Under the pieces are notes generated by a model. It was not told the origin of the DNA, did no database searches, and worked only from the letters and a program-made list of their open reading frames with translations. From the NCBI GenBank assembly GCA_002372325.1, contig DFFT01000169.1, positions 1-21,828 on the forward strand: 21,828 nt of DNA, read 5' to 3'. The translations under genes and the position numbers were made by a program. Below, piece by piece: positions 14,991 to 21,828 of this stretch. This DNA is from Succinivibrionaceae bacterium UBA3769. Lineage in GTDB: Bacteria > Pseudomonadota > Gammaproteobacteria > Enterobacterales > Succinivibrionaceae. How positions within the stretch are numbered: the first letter of the stretch is position 1; every line of letters starts with the position of its first letter.

Positions 14991-15700
14991 TGCCATACCC
15001 AAGGAGACTCTCTATGGAAGAAGAAAAGGATAAAGAACCAGGAAAGGACAGTTCCAGCGACACCGCAATTAAGCTGTTAAAGGCTGCTGGAGTTTTTGCC
15101 TTTATGTTCGCCGCCCAGTTTCCCGTCAGGGCTGCCATTAATACCATTAAGGGCAACTACGTTGATGCCAAGGTGGATACCCCGGCTTTGGGATCTGTGC
15201 TTTACCGGGATCTGGGAGCAGGCTACGCAGAACACTCCGGCATCTATGTGGGCGGCGGAGAAAACTGCATTGCGGAGCTGCAGAACGATAATGGACAGAG
15301 CATTATCAAGCTGGTAACGCCGGAGGTGTTTACTGCTAACGGTTTTGGAGCCACTTCCACCATTTATGTATCCTGCAAGGGCGACACCCCGGTGGGAGAT
15401 CCTGAAGTTGCCCGGCGGGCTCTCAGTATGGCTGGAGAAGATCTGGGCAAATACAATCTCATCATGAATAACTGCCACATGTTTGTTTACGGCTGTCTTA
15501 AGGCTGCCGAGGCCGGAGAGGAGTTTGATCCCGATAAAATGCATCGCATTACCAAGGATCATTGGACGAGAATGGAAATGTCCCTGTCGAACCTTAAGCA
15601 TGAAGCGGAAAAGAATCTTAAAGCCTGCGACTGGCGGGTGTGGGATTGGCAAAAGAACCTCGCCATTGCCAACGATGCCGTTCCGGGTATTACTGCCTGA
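14991..15700 (+). repeat. Left copy of an inverted repeat of about 710 bp
   Basis: This segment, from TGCCATACC through the LRAT-like gene, recurs in opposite orientation at 20862-21570. Similarity starts abruptly at TGCCATACC, includes the AAGGAGACTC ribosome-binding site and runs to the end of the gene. The DNA upstream differs between the copies: AT-rich here, GC-richer there. This copy therefore depends on a different promoter. Confidence 0.85.
15014..15700 (+). CDS. Membrane-anchored LRAT/NlpC-P60-like protein, copy 1
   Basis: 228 residues from ATG 15014, with AAGGAG at 15001-15006; an in-frame ATG further upstream lacks a site. A charged N-terminus and one hydrophobic segment (about 20-40) suggest membrane anchoring. 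The domain then shows LRAT-type features: PALGSVLYRD, His74 in AEHSGIYVG, and Cys154 in NNCHMFVYGC, corresponding to the His and the Cys of NCEHF-type motifs. LRAT/NlpC-P60 enzymes are thiol acyltransferases or hydrolases acting on lipids or peptides. Here the motif is NCHMF, with His next to Cys rather than two residues later, so catalysis is plausible but unproven. The C-terminal helix is charged (MSLSNLKHEAEKNL). A paralog lies at 20862-21548. Confidence 0.82.
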   Translation: MEEEKDKEPGKDSSSDTAIKLLKAAGVFAFMFAAQFPVRAAINTIKGNYVDAKVDTPALGSVLYRDLGAGYAEHSGIYVGGGENCIAELQNDNGQSIIKLVTPEVFTANGFGATSTIYVSCKGDTPVGDPEVARRALSMAGEDLGKYNLIMNNCHMFVYGCLKAAEAGEEFDPDKMHRITKDHWTRMEMSLSNLKHEAEKNLKACDWRVWDWQKNLAIANDAVPGITA

Positions 15701-15829
15701 ACTGATTTGCTCCTGATATTGGGGCACTGGTTATTCAGAGTCTCCAAAGGGTTCTTTACCTCTTAAACCAAAAGAGATGTATTAAGCCGTTTGGGGATTT
15801 TCAGCAATCGTTTTTTAAATCTGCCCCGA

Positions 15830-15868
15830 AAACTAAAAAGTGTCAGCACTGCTGACACTTTTTAGTTT
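15830..15868. terminator. Bidirectional intrinsic terminator (39-bp perfect palindrome)
   Basis: The arm AAACTAAAAAGTGTCAGCA and its exact complement are separated by one base. The core GTGTCAGC-ACT-GCTGACAC stem is followed by TTTTT on both strands. It sits between the LRAT-like gene (plus) and the small membrane protein gene (minus), which is the expected place for a shared terminator. Confidence 0.88.
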
Positions 15869-16124
15869 GACGAATCTTTTGCTCATCATACAGCAGTAAA
15901 AGCAATGAAGAGCGGGAATTTTCTATGCGCCTTGCTGTCAGCTTGAGTGTTGATGGAGCGGTTACTGCGTGCGGTATATGCTCTCCAAAAGCAAGCTGCT
16001 GCCGGAACCGATGGACTTCAGAGCGAATCTCGTCATTATCAGGTTCGCAGCGATTACGGTTTCTCATGCCTTTATTCATGGTTTATTCAATGCGTGTGGT
16101 TCAGTGCCCTTTGGGAAATTATTT
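15869..16124. other. Region without a supported gene
   Basis: Several short overlapping frames exist on both strands, none with a ribosome-binding site or recognisable motif. The longest minus-strand frame (15843-16079) runs into the terminator palindrome. Confidence 0.4.
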
Positions 16125-16430
16125 TTACGTTCCATCAATCAGTTTTGCAATCTGCTTCCACAGCCAGGCATAAATGTGTCTGGTAAAATATAATCCTACC
16201 AGGCTAAAGACTGCAATTAAGTGAACAAATTGCATAAAGAGAGGGACGTTTGTCTGGTCTGTCGGGAACACTAGCATCATATAAAAACACGCCAGCAGAA
16301 AACCAAGGATTGTATACAACGGAAAAAACCCCAACAGTTCCCGCAGGCATCCCGCGCATCCATCATCCCCTCCCTGGGAAATATCATCCGGATCGCATAT
16401 CACGTCATCGCACATACCATCATCGCACAT
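16125..16430 (-). CDS. Small Cys-rich two-segment membrane protein
   Basis: 101 residues. AAGGGAG lies a few bases before the ATG. The N-terminus is short, acidic and Cys-rich (MCDDGMCDDVICDPDD, then CAGC), with Cys at 2, 7, 12, 25 and 28. Two hydrophobic segments follow (about 33-53, LLGFFPLYTILGFLLACFYMM in part, and about 66-85, FVHLIAVFSLVGLYFT), then a basic end. The Cys/Asp cluster could bind a metal, but spacing fits no family I know. It lies 116 bases downstream of the ABC ATPase gene in the same direction and may be cotranscribed. The promoter is not identified. The function is unknown. Confidence 0.65.
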   Translation of the reverse strand: MCDDGMCDDVICDPDDISQGGDDGCAGCLRELLGFFPLYTILGFLLACFYMMLVFPTDQTNVPLFMQFVHLIAVFSLVGLYFTRHIYAWLWKQIAKLIDGT

Positions 16431-16546
16431 ACAATCTCCCTTCGAACCTTCCTTTGCTGCCAGCAGTCCCGCCAGATGTAAGGGTCGGATTTCCTGTCTT
16501 GCCAGATCCCAGGGAATTCGGAGCAGGGGAATCCGGGTCTTCTCTC

Positions 16547-17401
16547 TTATTCCTTTGCAATCTGCCCCAGAAAACTTTTAAGCCGCGGATCCCGGGGATG
16601 ATCAAAGATCTCCCCCGGAGTGCCCTGTTCCTGAATGCCCTTGTTATCTAAAAACAGCACCCGATTTGACACCTTCCTGGCAAAATTCATTTCATGAGTG
16701 ACCACCAGCATGGTCATGCCCTGCGCGGCCAGCCCCTTCATTACTTCCAGGACTTCGTTGACCATTTCCGGATCCAGAGCGCTGGTGGGTTCGTCGAAGA
16801 GCACCACAGCCGGGGACATCATGAGAGCCCGCACAATGGCCGCCCGCTGCTGCTGTCCTCCGGAAAGCTGCGCGGGATATCTGTCGGCATGCATGGCAAG
16901 GCCCACCTTTTCCAGCATTTTCTGAGCCCTGGCGTTCGCTTCCTGTCTGGAGCATATCTTATGGATCACCGGAGCCAGAGTAACATTTTCCCGAACCGTG
17001 AGATTGCTGAACAGGTTAAACTGCTGGAATACCATGCCGATTTTGGGGCAGACCTCCAGGAGCGCTTCCGGCTTCAGAGCGGTAAGATCCTGCCCCTCAA
17101 AAAATATCTTCCCGGAGGTGGGCCTTTCCAGCAGGTTCAGCATTCTGATAAGGGTGGACTTCCCGCAGCCGGAAGGGCCGATGATGGCAATGACATCCCC
17201 CTTGAAAACCTTCAGGGAGACATCCTTAAGCACTGTGTTCTGGCCGTAGGTTTTGCTGAGGTTCTGAGCCTCCAGAAGGGGAGCTTTGTCCGGATTCCGT
17301 CCGGCGGTGTTTTCCGGAGCTGCCGCTTCATGAGCAGCTGTCTCCGGTGCGGTATTTTCCGGCACTTCTTTTTCCGGTCTGCCTGCATTATTACTTGTCA
17401 T
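16547..17401 (-). CDS. Polar amino-acid ABC transporter ATP-binding protein (GlnQ/ArtP type)
   Basis: 284 residues that power uptake of an amino acid through the fused binding protein-permease encoded just upstream. Walker A GPSGCGKST (75-83), Q-loop VFQQFN (Gln126), signature LSGGQQQR (179-186), Walker B VVLFDEP (199-205), D-loop SALD and the switch His236 in VVTHEM are all present. KTYGQNTVLKDVS and the HPRDPRLKSFL end are typical of the PAAT family. An extra N-terminal stretch of about 40 residues, rich in Ala, Glu and Pro, precedes the usual start and is not normal for GlnQ. The ATG overlaps the end of the upstream gene by 11 bases, so the two are translated together. The substrate cannot be read from the sequence. 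Confidence 0.93.
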   Translation of the reverse strand: MTSNNAGRPEKEVPENTAPETAAHEAAAPENTAGRNPDKAPLLEAQNLSKTYGQNTVLKDVSLKVFKGDVIAIIGPSGCGKSTLIRMLNLLERPTSGKIFFEGQDLTALKPEALLEVCPKIGMVFQQFNLFSNLTVRENVTLAPVIHKICSRQEANARAQKMLEKVGLAMHADRYPAQLSGGQQQRAAIVRALMMSPAVVLFDEPTSALDPEMVNEVLEVMKGLAAQGMTMLVVTHEMNFARKVSNRVLFLDNKGIQEQGTPGEIFDHPRDPRLKSFLGQIAKE

Positions 17402-18941
17402 TTTTCTTCATGCTCCTTTCCAGACGGGACACGCCTGCGGAGAGGGTGCCGATAATGGTGAGGTAGATCAGCGCCACCGCCAGGAGAGGCAGGAAGGCCT
17501 CAAAGGTGGTGTTCCTGATAACCACGCCGCCCCGGGTGAGATCCATAAGGCCGATGTAGCCGCAGATGGAGGTTTCCTTGATGAGGGAAACGCCTTCGTT
17601 GGCCAGGGCCGGGAGACAATTCTTAAGGGCCTGCGGAAAAATAACCCGCCTTATCAGAGTAAAGGGGCGGAGTCCCAGAGCATAACCGGCTTCGAACTGT
17701 CCCCTGGGAATGGCCATGAAACCTGAGCGGAAGATCTCGGTGGTGTAGGCCATGGAATTCAGGCCGAAGGCGATAATGGCCACCAGAATTTTGTCAATGT
17801 CCACCGCCGCGAAGATCACGTAGTAGATAATGAGAAGCTGCACCATTACCGGGGTGCCTCTTATGATGTTTACGTAAACCCGGATAAGGAAGCTCAGCGC
17901 GGCAAAGCGGCTGGTGTGATGATGCAGTACCCGGATGGTGGCCAGCACCGCGCCGCCCATAAAGCCCAGCAGGGCGGCAAATACGGAAATCACGATGGTG
18001 ACGCCCAGACCTTTTGCCAGAAGCTGCCAGCGATCCTCTTTTATGAAGTTTTCATAAAAGCGTTCCTTCAGGGATCTGTCGGCAGCAGCCCCCACAGCCG
18101 CCGAGGGAACGATTACCATGATTCTGGTGGTGCAGATATCATTGGTGAAATTGATGACCCGGGCTCGTTCCGCGGTTTTGGAGAACCCGGAAAATCCCGC
18201 CTGAACCTTGCCGGAGGACACCGCATTGATAATGCTGTCAAACTCCATGCTTTCGATTTTCAGCTTCATGCCCAGGCGGTCGGCCACAATGGCGGCGATT
18301 TCCATTTCGATGCCGGTAATGCGGTTGTCCTTGTAAAACTCGTAGGGCGGAAAATCAGGACTGGTGGCAATGACGAAGTCTTCTCCCTCGGTCACCGTGG
18401 GCGTGTAATGAAAATTCTGGGTTCCGGCGACATAGGTATCATAAAGCTGATCATAGATCCCGGCCTTGTTAATGTCATCGATAATGGCATTGATGCGGTA
18501 CAGGAGATCCTCCGATCCCTTGGGCAGAATGGCCGCATAGGATTTGCTCTTAAACGGCGTATCCAGAAGCTGGAGGCCGGGGTTGTCCGCCACGAATCTT
18601 TTGGCGGGAAGCTCGTCCATGACCACGGCATCCAGCTTGCCCTGATTGAGCGCGGCTATGGCGTCCGGGGAGTTGTTATAGCGCTCCGCCAGAGGACAGT
18701 CATGGTCTTTCAGGTAGTCGTTAATGGCGATTTCCGTGGTGGTGCCGATCTGGACTCCCACCCGGGCCTTGCAGAGCTTGTCAATGGAGGTTACCTGGAC
18801 AGCGCTCTCCTCGGCGGAACCGCAGGCGGTCAGAACAAGCGGGGTCAGGGCCATAAGAAGGAGGCCGGCCAGAACCCGGAAGATGCCGCGGGACTTTTGC
18901 AGAGAAATGCGGTGTTCTTTGCTGAAATCAAGGACGATCAT
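17391..18941 (-). CDS. Fused amino-acid ABC binding protein-permease with a permuted binding domain
   Basis: 516 residues. A signal with lipobox-like LTAC (Cys40) is followed by a region resembling lobe 2 of an SBP_bac_3 protein (about 51-173: KARVGVQIGTTTE, IAALNQGKLDAVVMDE, YAAILPKGSE, INKAGIYDQLYDTYVAG). Lobe 1 comes next (about 188-280: IATSPDFPPYEFYKDN, SGKVQAGFSGFSKTAERARVINFT). Normal order is lobe 1 then lobe 2, so the domain appears circularly permuted, yet keeps the ligand residues (GTT, ERxR, Asp109). Residues 305-510 are the permease, with the EAA loop EAGYALGLRPFTLIRR. In known fusions such as Lactococcus GlnP the domains are in normal order. ATG 18941 follows AGGGA. It should import an amino acid with the ATPase encoded downstream. 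Confidence 0.9.
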   Translation of the reverse strand: MIVLDFSKEHRISLQKSRGIFRVLAGLLLMALTPLVLTACGSAEESAVQVTSIDKLCKARVGVQIGTTTEIAINDYLKDHDCPLAERYNNSPDAIAALNQGKLDAVVMDELPAKRFVADNPGLQLLDTPFKSKSYAAILPKGSEDLLYRINAIIDDINKAGIYDQLYDTYVAGTQNFHYTPTVTEGEDFVIATSPDFPPYEFYKDNRITGIEMEIAAIVADRLGMKLKIESMEFDSIINAVSSGKVQAGFSGFSKTAERARVINFTNDICTTRIMVIVPSAAVGAAADRSLKERFYENFIKEDRWQLLAKGLGVTIVISVFAALLGFMGGAVLATIRVLHHHTSRFAALSFLIRVYVNIIRGTPVMVQLLIIYYVIFAAVDIDKILVAIIAFGLNSMAYTTEIFRSGFMAIPRGQFEAGYALGLRPFTLIRRVIFPQALKNCLPALANEGVSLIKETSICGYIGLMDLTRGGVVIRNTTFEAFLPLLAVALIYLTIIGTLSAGVSRLERSMKKNDK

Positions 18942-18978
18942 AAGGGATCCCTAGCTGCTGATTAAGTGAAATCGCTTC

Positions 18979-18984
18979 ATTATA
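18979..18984 (-). promoter_or_regulatory. Probable -10 box (TATAAT) for the transporter operon
   Basis: A perfect minus-strand TATAAT lies 37 bases before the start codon of the fused transporter gene. The region 16-18 bases further upstream (GGTATT or similar) is a poor -35, so an activator may be needed. Confidence 0.5.
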
Positions 18985-19187
18985 CACATGAGCCGTCCGG
19001 GAATACCCTCTTTCATGCTATTTCTGCCGTGCGGGGCAAGGTTTTGCGGGGCCATGGTTTTGTGCTTGCGGCCGGAGATGGTTTATCAGTGATTCCGCCA
19101 TTGCCGCCTGGTATTCCGGCCCGGCAATCTCAGGAATTCATATCCGACTTGCGTAAAAACCGCAAATGGCAATAATGATAGAGATAA
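18985..19187. other. Intergenic region upstream of the transporter operon
   Basis: About 200 bases with a short plus-strand frame (18966-19175) that has no ribosome-binding site and no recognisable motif. TTGCG/CGCAA at about 19150-19165 forms a small inverted repeat. No gene is called. Confidence 0.35.
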
Positions 19188-19661
19188 CACCCCGGTGACG
19201 CCAATGAGAAGGAGTTCTTTATTCAGGAATTCCGGAAGTATCTTAAGGCTCTGGAATGTGTCCCGGACTCCTTTTTGGAATACAGCATTGAGAGCGTCCG
19301 GGCTTTCTATATCCCGGTGTTTCTTTATGATGCGGAGATTTCCGGCGAGGTGAGCTTTCATGGCAAGGTGCTCTCGGAGATTAAAACTGCCACTCGCGGC
19401 AGTCCCAATTTGAAGCAGGAGGAATTTGAGACAGATGCGGCAGGAAGTCAGCTTTATTCCGCTTCGCCCGAAAACCTTACCCGGGAACTCAGCGATGATA
19501 TCTTCAGGAATCTGGAGCCCTTTGACGGCAAAGTAGCCCGGCCCCGGAGCCGGGTTTACGCCGCAATCCCGGACCTGACAATACCGGCCATCGCCGAAGC
19601 GGATCATTTCGAGCATTCCCGGCGGCGTTTTAAGAATGCCTTTGAAAAAGGGAGAGAAAAC
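19188..19661 (+). pseudogene. 5'-truncated remnant of a zinc-ribbon-type protein gene
   Basis: The frame is open from 19188 but has no ATG or GTG before the conserved part. It reads ANEKEFFIQEFRKYLKAL, ECVPDSFLEY, then SVRAFYIPVFLYDAEISGEVSF. This fYiPvflyDa...G pattern resembles the region after the N-terminal zinc ribbon in a family of bacterial zinc-ribbon/membrane proteins. The zinc-ribbon start is missing here, while a 14-codon frame that looks like such a start (FKCPEC) lies just after the yjbR-like gene. The fragment reads in frame into that gene without a stop, but the gene has its own ribosome-binding site. The family assignment is tentative. Confidence 0.5.
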
Positions 19662-20483
19662 ATGGCGCGGACGAGAAAAAAGCAGATAACAAAGGAACAT
19701 CCGGAGGGAGATAAGCCGATCCCGGCCCCGGAAGGGCCTTCTGACCTTACCCTGGAGGCGGAGATTTTTCAGCGGCTCCGGCCGGTGCCGGAAAAGCTTC
19801 TTAAGTACGGCTTTCAGAAGGAGGATCCGGACTCGGTCTGCCGCTATCTTGCCGCCATTAAGGACGGGGCTTTTAACTGCGAGATCACGGTAACGGAACA
19901 GGGCGAGGTCTCAGGCCGGGTTACTGACGCTGCCTCCTCCGAAGAATACCTGCCCCTTCGCATGCCCGGAAGCGGGGCTTATGCGGCATCAGTGCGGGAG
20001 GCTTACCGGGAGCTCCTTCTTGACATTGCGGGGCAGTGTTTTCAGGAAGTTCTGTTTCCGGGAGATCAGGCGAACAGAATTACCGCGGAGATCCTGAAGC
20101 GCTATGACGTGAGACCGGATTTCCCCTGGCAGGAGAATCCCTCTCAGAACCGGTACCGGAGCTATGGGGTATTCCGGCACCGGGACAGCGGGAAATGGTT
20201 CGCTCTCATCATGAATGTCCGGGAGGATGTTATTTTTAAGAACGGGAGCGAAAGGCCCCTGGACATCGTGAACCTTAAGGCGGCGCCGGAGGATATGCCG
20301 GATCTTTTGCGGCGGCCCGGCATCTTTCCGGGGTATCACATGAATCACCGGCACTGGATATCGGTGATTCTTTCCGGAGAGCTTTCGGATTTGGCTATAA
20401 TGAGTCTTATTGAGGAAAGCCGCCGGCTGACCTCGGAGCCTAAAAAGCGGCCGCGGAGCTCTTTTAAGGATGCCGGCTTGTAA
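19662..20483 (+). CDS. MmcQ/YjbR-family protein with N-terminal extension
   Basis: 273 residues from ATG 19662; GGGAG at 19650-19654 is 7 bases upstream and decides the start, although the frame is open further upstream through a gene remnant. The N-terminal half (about 25-140: LLKYGFQKEDPDSVCRYL, FNCEITVTEQGEVSGRVTD, EYLPLRM, AYRELLLDIAGQCF) is the extension found in longer YjbR proteins. The C-terminal domain (about 140-255) has the YjbR core: YGVFRHRDSGKWFALIMNV, DIVNLKA, PGIFPGYHMNHRHWISVIL. The family has a CyaY-like fold and is predicted to bind DNA, but its function is not established. A Lys/Arg/Pro-rich leader of 25 residues is probably flexible. A short zinc-ribbon gene start follows 22 bases downstream. 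Confidence 0.88.
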   Translation: MARTRKKQITKEHPEGDKPIPAPEGPSDLTLEAEIFQRLRPVPEKLLKYGFQKEDPDSVCRYLAAIKDGAFNCEITVTEQGEVSGRVTDAASSEEYLPLRMPGSGAYAASVREAYRELLLDIAGQCFQEVLFPGDQANRITAEILKRYDVRPDFPWQENPSQNRYRSYGVFRHRDSGKWFALIMNVREDVIFKNGSERPLDIVNLKAAPEDMPDLLRRPGIFPGYHMNHRHWISVILSGELSDLAIMSLIEESRRLTSEPKKRPRSSFKDAGL

Positions 20484-20505
20484 TGCGGCGGATACGGAGG
20501 CGGTT

Positions 20506-20550
20506 ATGGATCTCACAGAAGTATTCAAGTGCCCGGAATGTTCTTCATGA
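20506..20550 (+). pseudogene. Start of a zinc-ribbon protein gene, cut after 14 codons
   Basis: GGAGG (20496-20500) and ATG 20506 give MDLTEVFKCPECSS then TGA. A KCPxC start with a good ribosome-binding site is how zinc-ribbon proteins commonly begin. The second Cys pair and the body are absent from the DNA that follows. It is read as the 5' relic of the same kind of gene whose 3' part lies before the yjbR-like gene. Confidence 0.45.
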
Positions 20551-20861
20551 AAGAGAGGTTAAGACCCTTTTCAATAAAACTACCGGAAAGAGAGACAGCC
20601 TGATTGATGAAAATCGCTGAGAGCTGTTTCTGAGAAGGCGGTTCCTGAGCGGGAGAGATGTTCTTGAGAAAGCTGTTCCCGAGAAAATTGTTCAGGAGAA
20701 AGCGGTTCCTGAAAGAGTCTCAGGCAGGAGTTCTGCGGACTTGACTTTTTCTATCCTATTCTCCGGCGGGTTTACCTCACCAGAAGAGCCGGAGATTCGC
20801 AGCCGGGGCTTTCAGAGCTCCGGAATCCGGCGGCGCCGTATTCCGGAGACGGAAGTCCGGT
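20551..20861. other. Non-coding region with degenerate 15-bp repeats
   Basis: About 20633-20715 contains imperfect 15-base units around GAAAGCGGTTCCTGA (four or more copies, one longer). Read on the plus strand from about 20670 they give EKAVP-EKIVQ-EKAVP-ERVSG in a 60-odd codon frame with no ATG, GTG or TTG start before the repeats. No gene is called. The end abuts the convergent LRAT-like gene; no clear terminator is seen. Confidence 0.45.
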
Positions 20862-21548
20862 TCAGCCTGTAATGCCCGGAACCGCGTCGCGGGCAATGCC
20901 CGGGTTATTCTGCCAGTCCCAGACCCGCCAGTCGCAGGCTTTCAGATTCTTTTCCGCTTCATGCTTAAGATTGGAGAGGGACATTTCCATCCTGGCCCAG
21001 TGATCCCTGGTAATGCGGTGCATTTTATCGGGATCAAACTCCTCGCCCGCCTCGGCAGCCTTAAGACAGCCGTAGACAAACATGTGGCAGTTATTCATGA
21101 GAAGATCGTACTTCCCCAGATCCTGTCCGGCCATGCTGAGAGCCCGCCGGGCCACTTCGGGATCGCCCACCGGGGTGTCGCCCTTGCAGGATACGTAAAT
21201 GGTGGAGGTGGCTCCCACGCCGACGGAGGTGAATACTTCCGGCGTTACCAGCTTGATGATGCTCTCTCCGTTATCGTTCTGGAGCTCCGCAATGCAGTTT
21301 TCACCGCCGCCCACATAGATGCCGGAATGCTCCATGAATCCCGCTCCCAGATCCCGGTAAAGCACAGAGCCCAGAGCCGGGGTAGCTACCTTGGCATCAA
21401 TGTAGTTGCCCTTGATGGTATTGATGGCAGCCCTGACAGGAAACTGCGCGGCAAATAACAAGGTAAATACTCCTGCTGCCTTTAACAGATTTTTTGCGGT
21501 GTCGTTGCTGTTTCCCTTTCCGGGGGCTTTATCTTTTCCATCTTCCAT
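20862..21548 (-). CDS. Membrane-anchored LRAT/NlpC-P60-like protein, copy 2
   Basis: 228 residues, the same length as copy 1 and 199 of 228 residues identical by hand count. The catalytic-type residues are conserved: His74 in MEHSGIYVG and Cys154 in NNCHMFVYGC. Differences cluster in the charged N-terminus, the membrane segment, residues 108-111 (SVGV against ANGF) and the last 15 residues. AAGGAG precedes the ATG by 7 bases, as in copy 1. A good promoter is visible upstream, so this copy may be the resident one and copy 1 the duplicate next to the AT-rich operon. Membrane topology and substrate are unknown; the fold predicts a thiol acyltransferase or hydrolase. Confidence 0.82.
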   Translation of the reverse strand: MEDGKDKAPGKGNSNDTAKNLLKAAGVFTLLFAAQFPVRAAINTIKGNYIDAKVATPALGSVLYRDLGAGFMEHSGIYVGGGENCIAELQNDNGESIIKLVTPEVFTSVGVGATSTIYVSCKGDTPVGDPEVARRALSMAGQDLGKYDLLMNNCHMFVYGCLKAAEAGEEFDPDKMHRITRDHWARMEMSLSNLKHEAEKNLKACDWRVWDWQNNPGIARDAVPGITG

Positions 21549-21659
21549 ATGGAGTCTCCTTGGTATGGCATGCAGGCGATATGAGCGCCGCTGCGCTTAA
21601 GGGAGTCCCGAAGCATGACGGGGCTGCGATGAAGGTGCGGCTTCAGTTGCTGTGTTCTC

Positions 21660-21688
21660 AACATATTACAGAAAACCTTTTCGGTCAA
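21660..21688 (-). promoter_or_regulatory. Sigma-70-like promoter for LRAT copy 2
   Basis: On the minus strand TTGACC (21683-21688) is followed after 17 bases by TATGTT (21660-21665), about 110 bases before the start codon. The -35 matches at 5 of 6 bases and the spacing is ideal; the -10 is moderate, with TAATAT overlapping it. Copy 1 has no equivalent because similarity between the copies ends at 21570. Confidence 0.5.
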
Positions 21689-21828
21689 CAAACCCTCGCT
21701 GACATTCTGACAGATGCGGATTTTTGAAAAGGGAAGGTTTGGGGGAGACGGCGGCGAAAGATGACGGAGAAAGAGGGCGGATAAAGATGGCAGCGGCAGG
21801 AAAGCGGATTTTCTGAGATCCCGGAAAC
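21689..21828. other. Right edge of the window, no gene seen
   Basis: The last 140 bases are purine-rich on the plus strand and hold no recognisable coding region or RNA gene. Confidence 0.4.

Noticed and set aside
15077..15727. Minus-strand frame opposite LRAT copy 1 (and its twin 20961-21458 opposite copy 2)
   Set aside because: Both arise from the same duplicated gene read backwards. The sense frames keep a ribosome-binding site and LRAT motifs.
15843..16079. Small minus-strand gene between the terminator and the Cys-rich membrane protein
   Set aside because: No ribosome-binding site, no motif, and its 3' end lies inside the terminator palindrome.
17916..18965. Plus-strand frame of 349 codons opposite the transporter fusion
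   Set aside because: The minus strand encodes conserved binding and permease motifs; the Gly/His-rich antisense product is not protein-like.

Overview
The window looks like a piece of a proteobacterial chromosome, probably gammaproteobacterial and perhaps host-associated. This rests on lipobox and Sec signals, Shine-Dalgarno-led genes, a polar amino-acid ABC transporter, a YjbR/MmcQ protein, a TPM (YgcG-like) protein, a Cys-rich Sel1 protein and the remnant of a CesT-type (type III secretion) chaperone. No rRNA, tRNA or single-copy marker gene is present, so the assignment is tentative. The backbone is moderately GC-rich. Two stretches are clearly AT-rich and look acquired: about 9243-10060 and about 11030-14990.

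Layout. 1-4220 is a mobile and repeat-rich zone. It holds the 3' end of an unknown gene, a full ISAzo13-family insertion sequence (about 616-1953), a DUF234-type ATPase/nuclease gene (2096-3517), nearly four tandem copies of a 165-bp unit that begins with that gene's own 3' end, and a 140-bp internally deleted copy of the same IS flanked by TTAA. 4225-7582 is an envelope operon: a lipoprotein, a translationally coupled exported protein, and a membrane-anchored TPM protein. A Cys-rich Sel1-repeat protein (7613-8590) converges on it. 8875-10414 is a scar: a CesT-like chaperone gene and a tyrosine recombinase gene each lost their 5' part at one shared junction, and a cluster of TTATGCCGA half-sites with a 32-bp perfect palindrome follows. 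10415-11214 has no recognisable gene.

11215-14716 is the most interesting part. Five small AT-rich genes are followed by one AAA+ ATPase, all on the plus strand. Four of the small proteins end in the same C-terminal module of about 42 residues and the fifth carries its first half. Two are tandem duplicates and several have a hydrophobic N-terminus. The ATPase has a complete Walker A/B, a Vps4/SpoVK-like pore loop (KYVGDS) and an N-terminal region I do not recognise. I do not recognise the set as a described system and propose it as a candidate membrane-associated AAA+ remodelling or unfolding system.

14991-21570 is bracketed by two inverted copies (87% identical proteins) of a membrane-anchored LRAT/NlpC-P60-like protein. 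Between them lie a strong bidirectional terminator, a small Cys-rich membrane protein, an amino-acid ABC transporter (ATPase plus a fused binding protein-permease) and a YjbR protein with remnants of a zinc-ribbon protein gene on both sides. The binding domain of the fused transporter protein appears circularly permuted: lobe 2, then lobe 1, then permease. The inverted LRAT copies could allow the intervening 5 kb to flip by homologous recombination.
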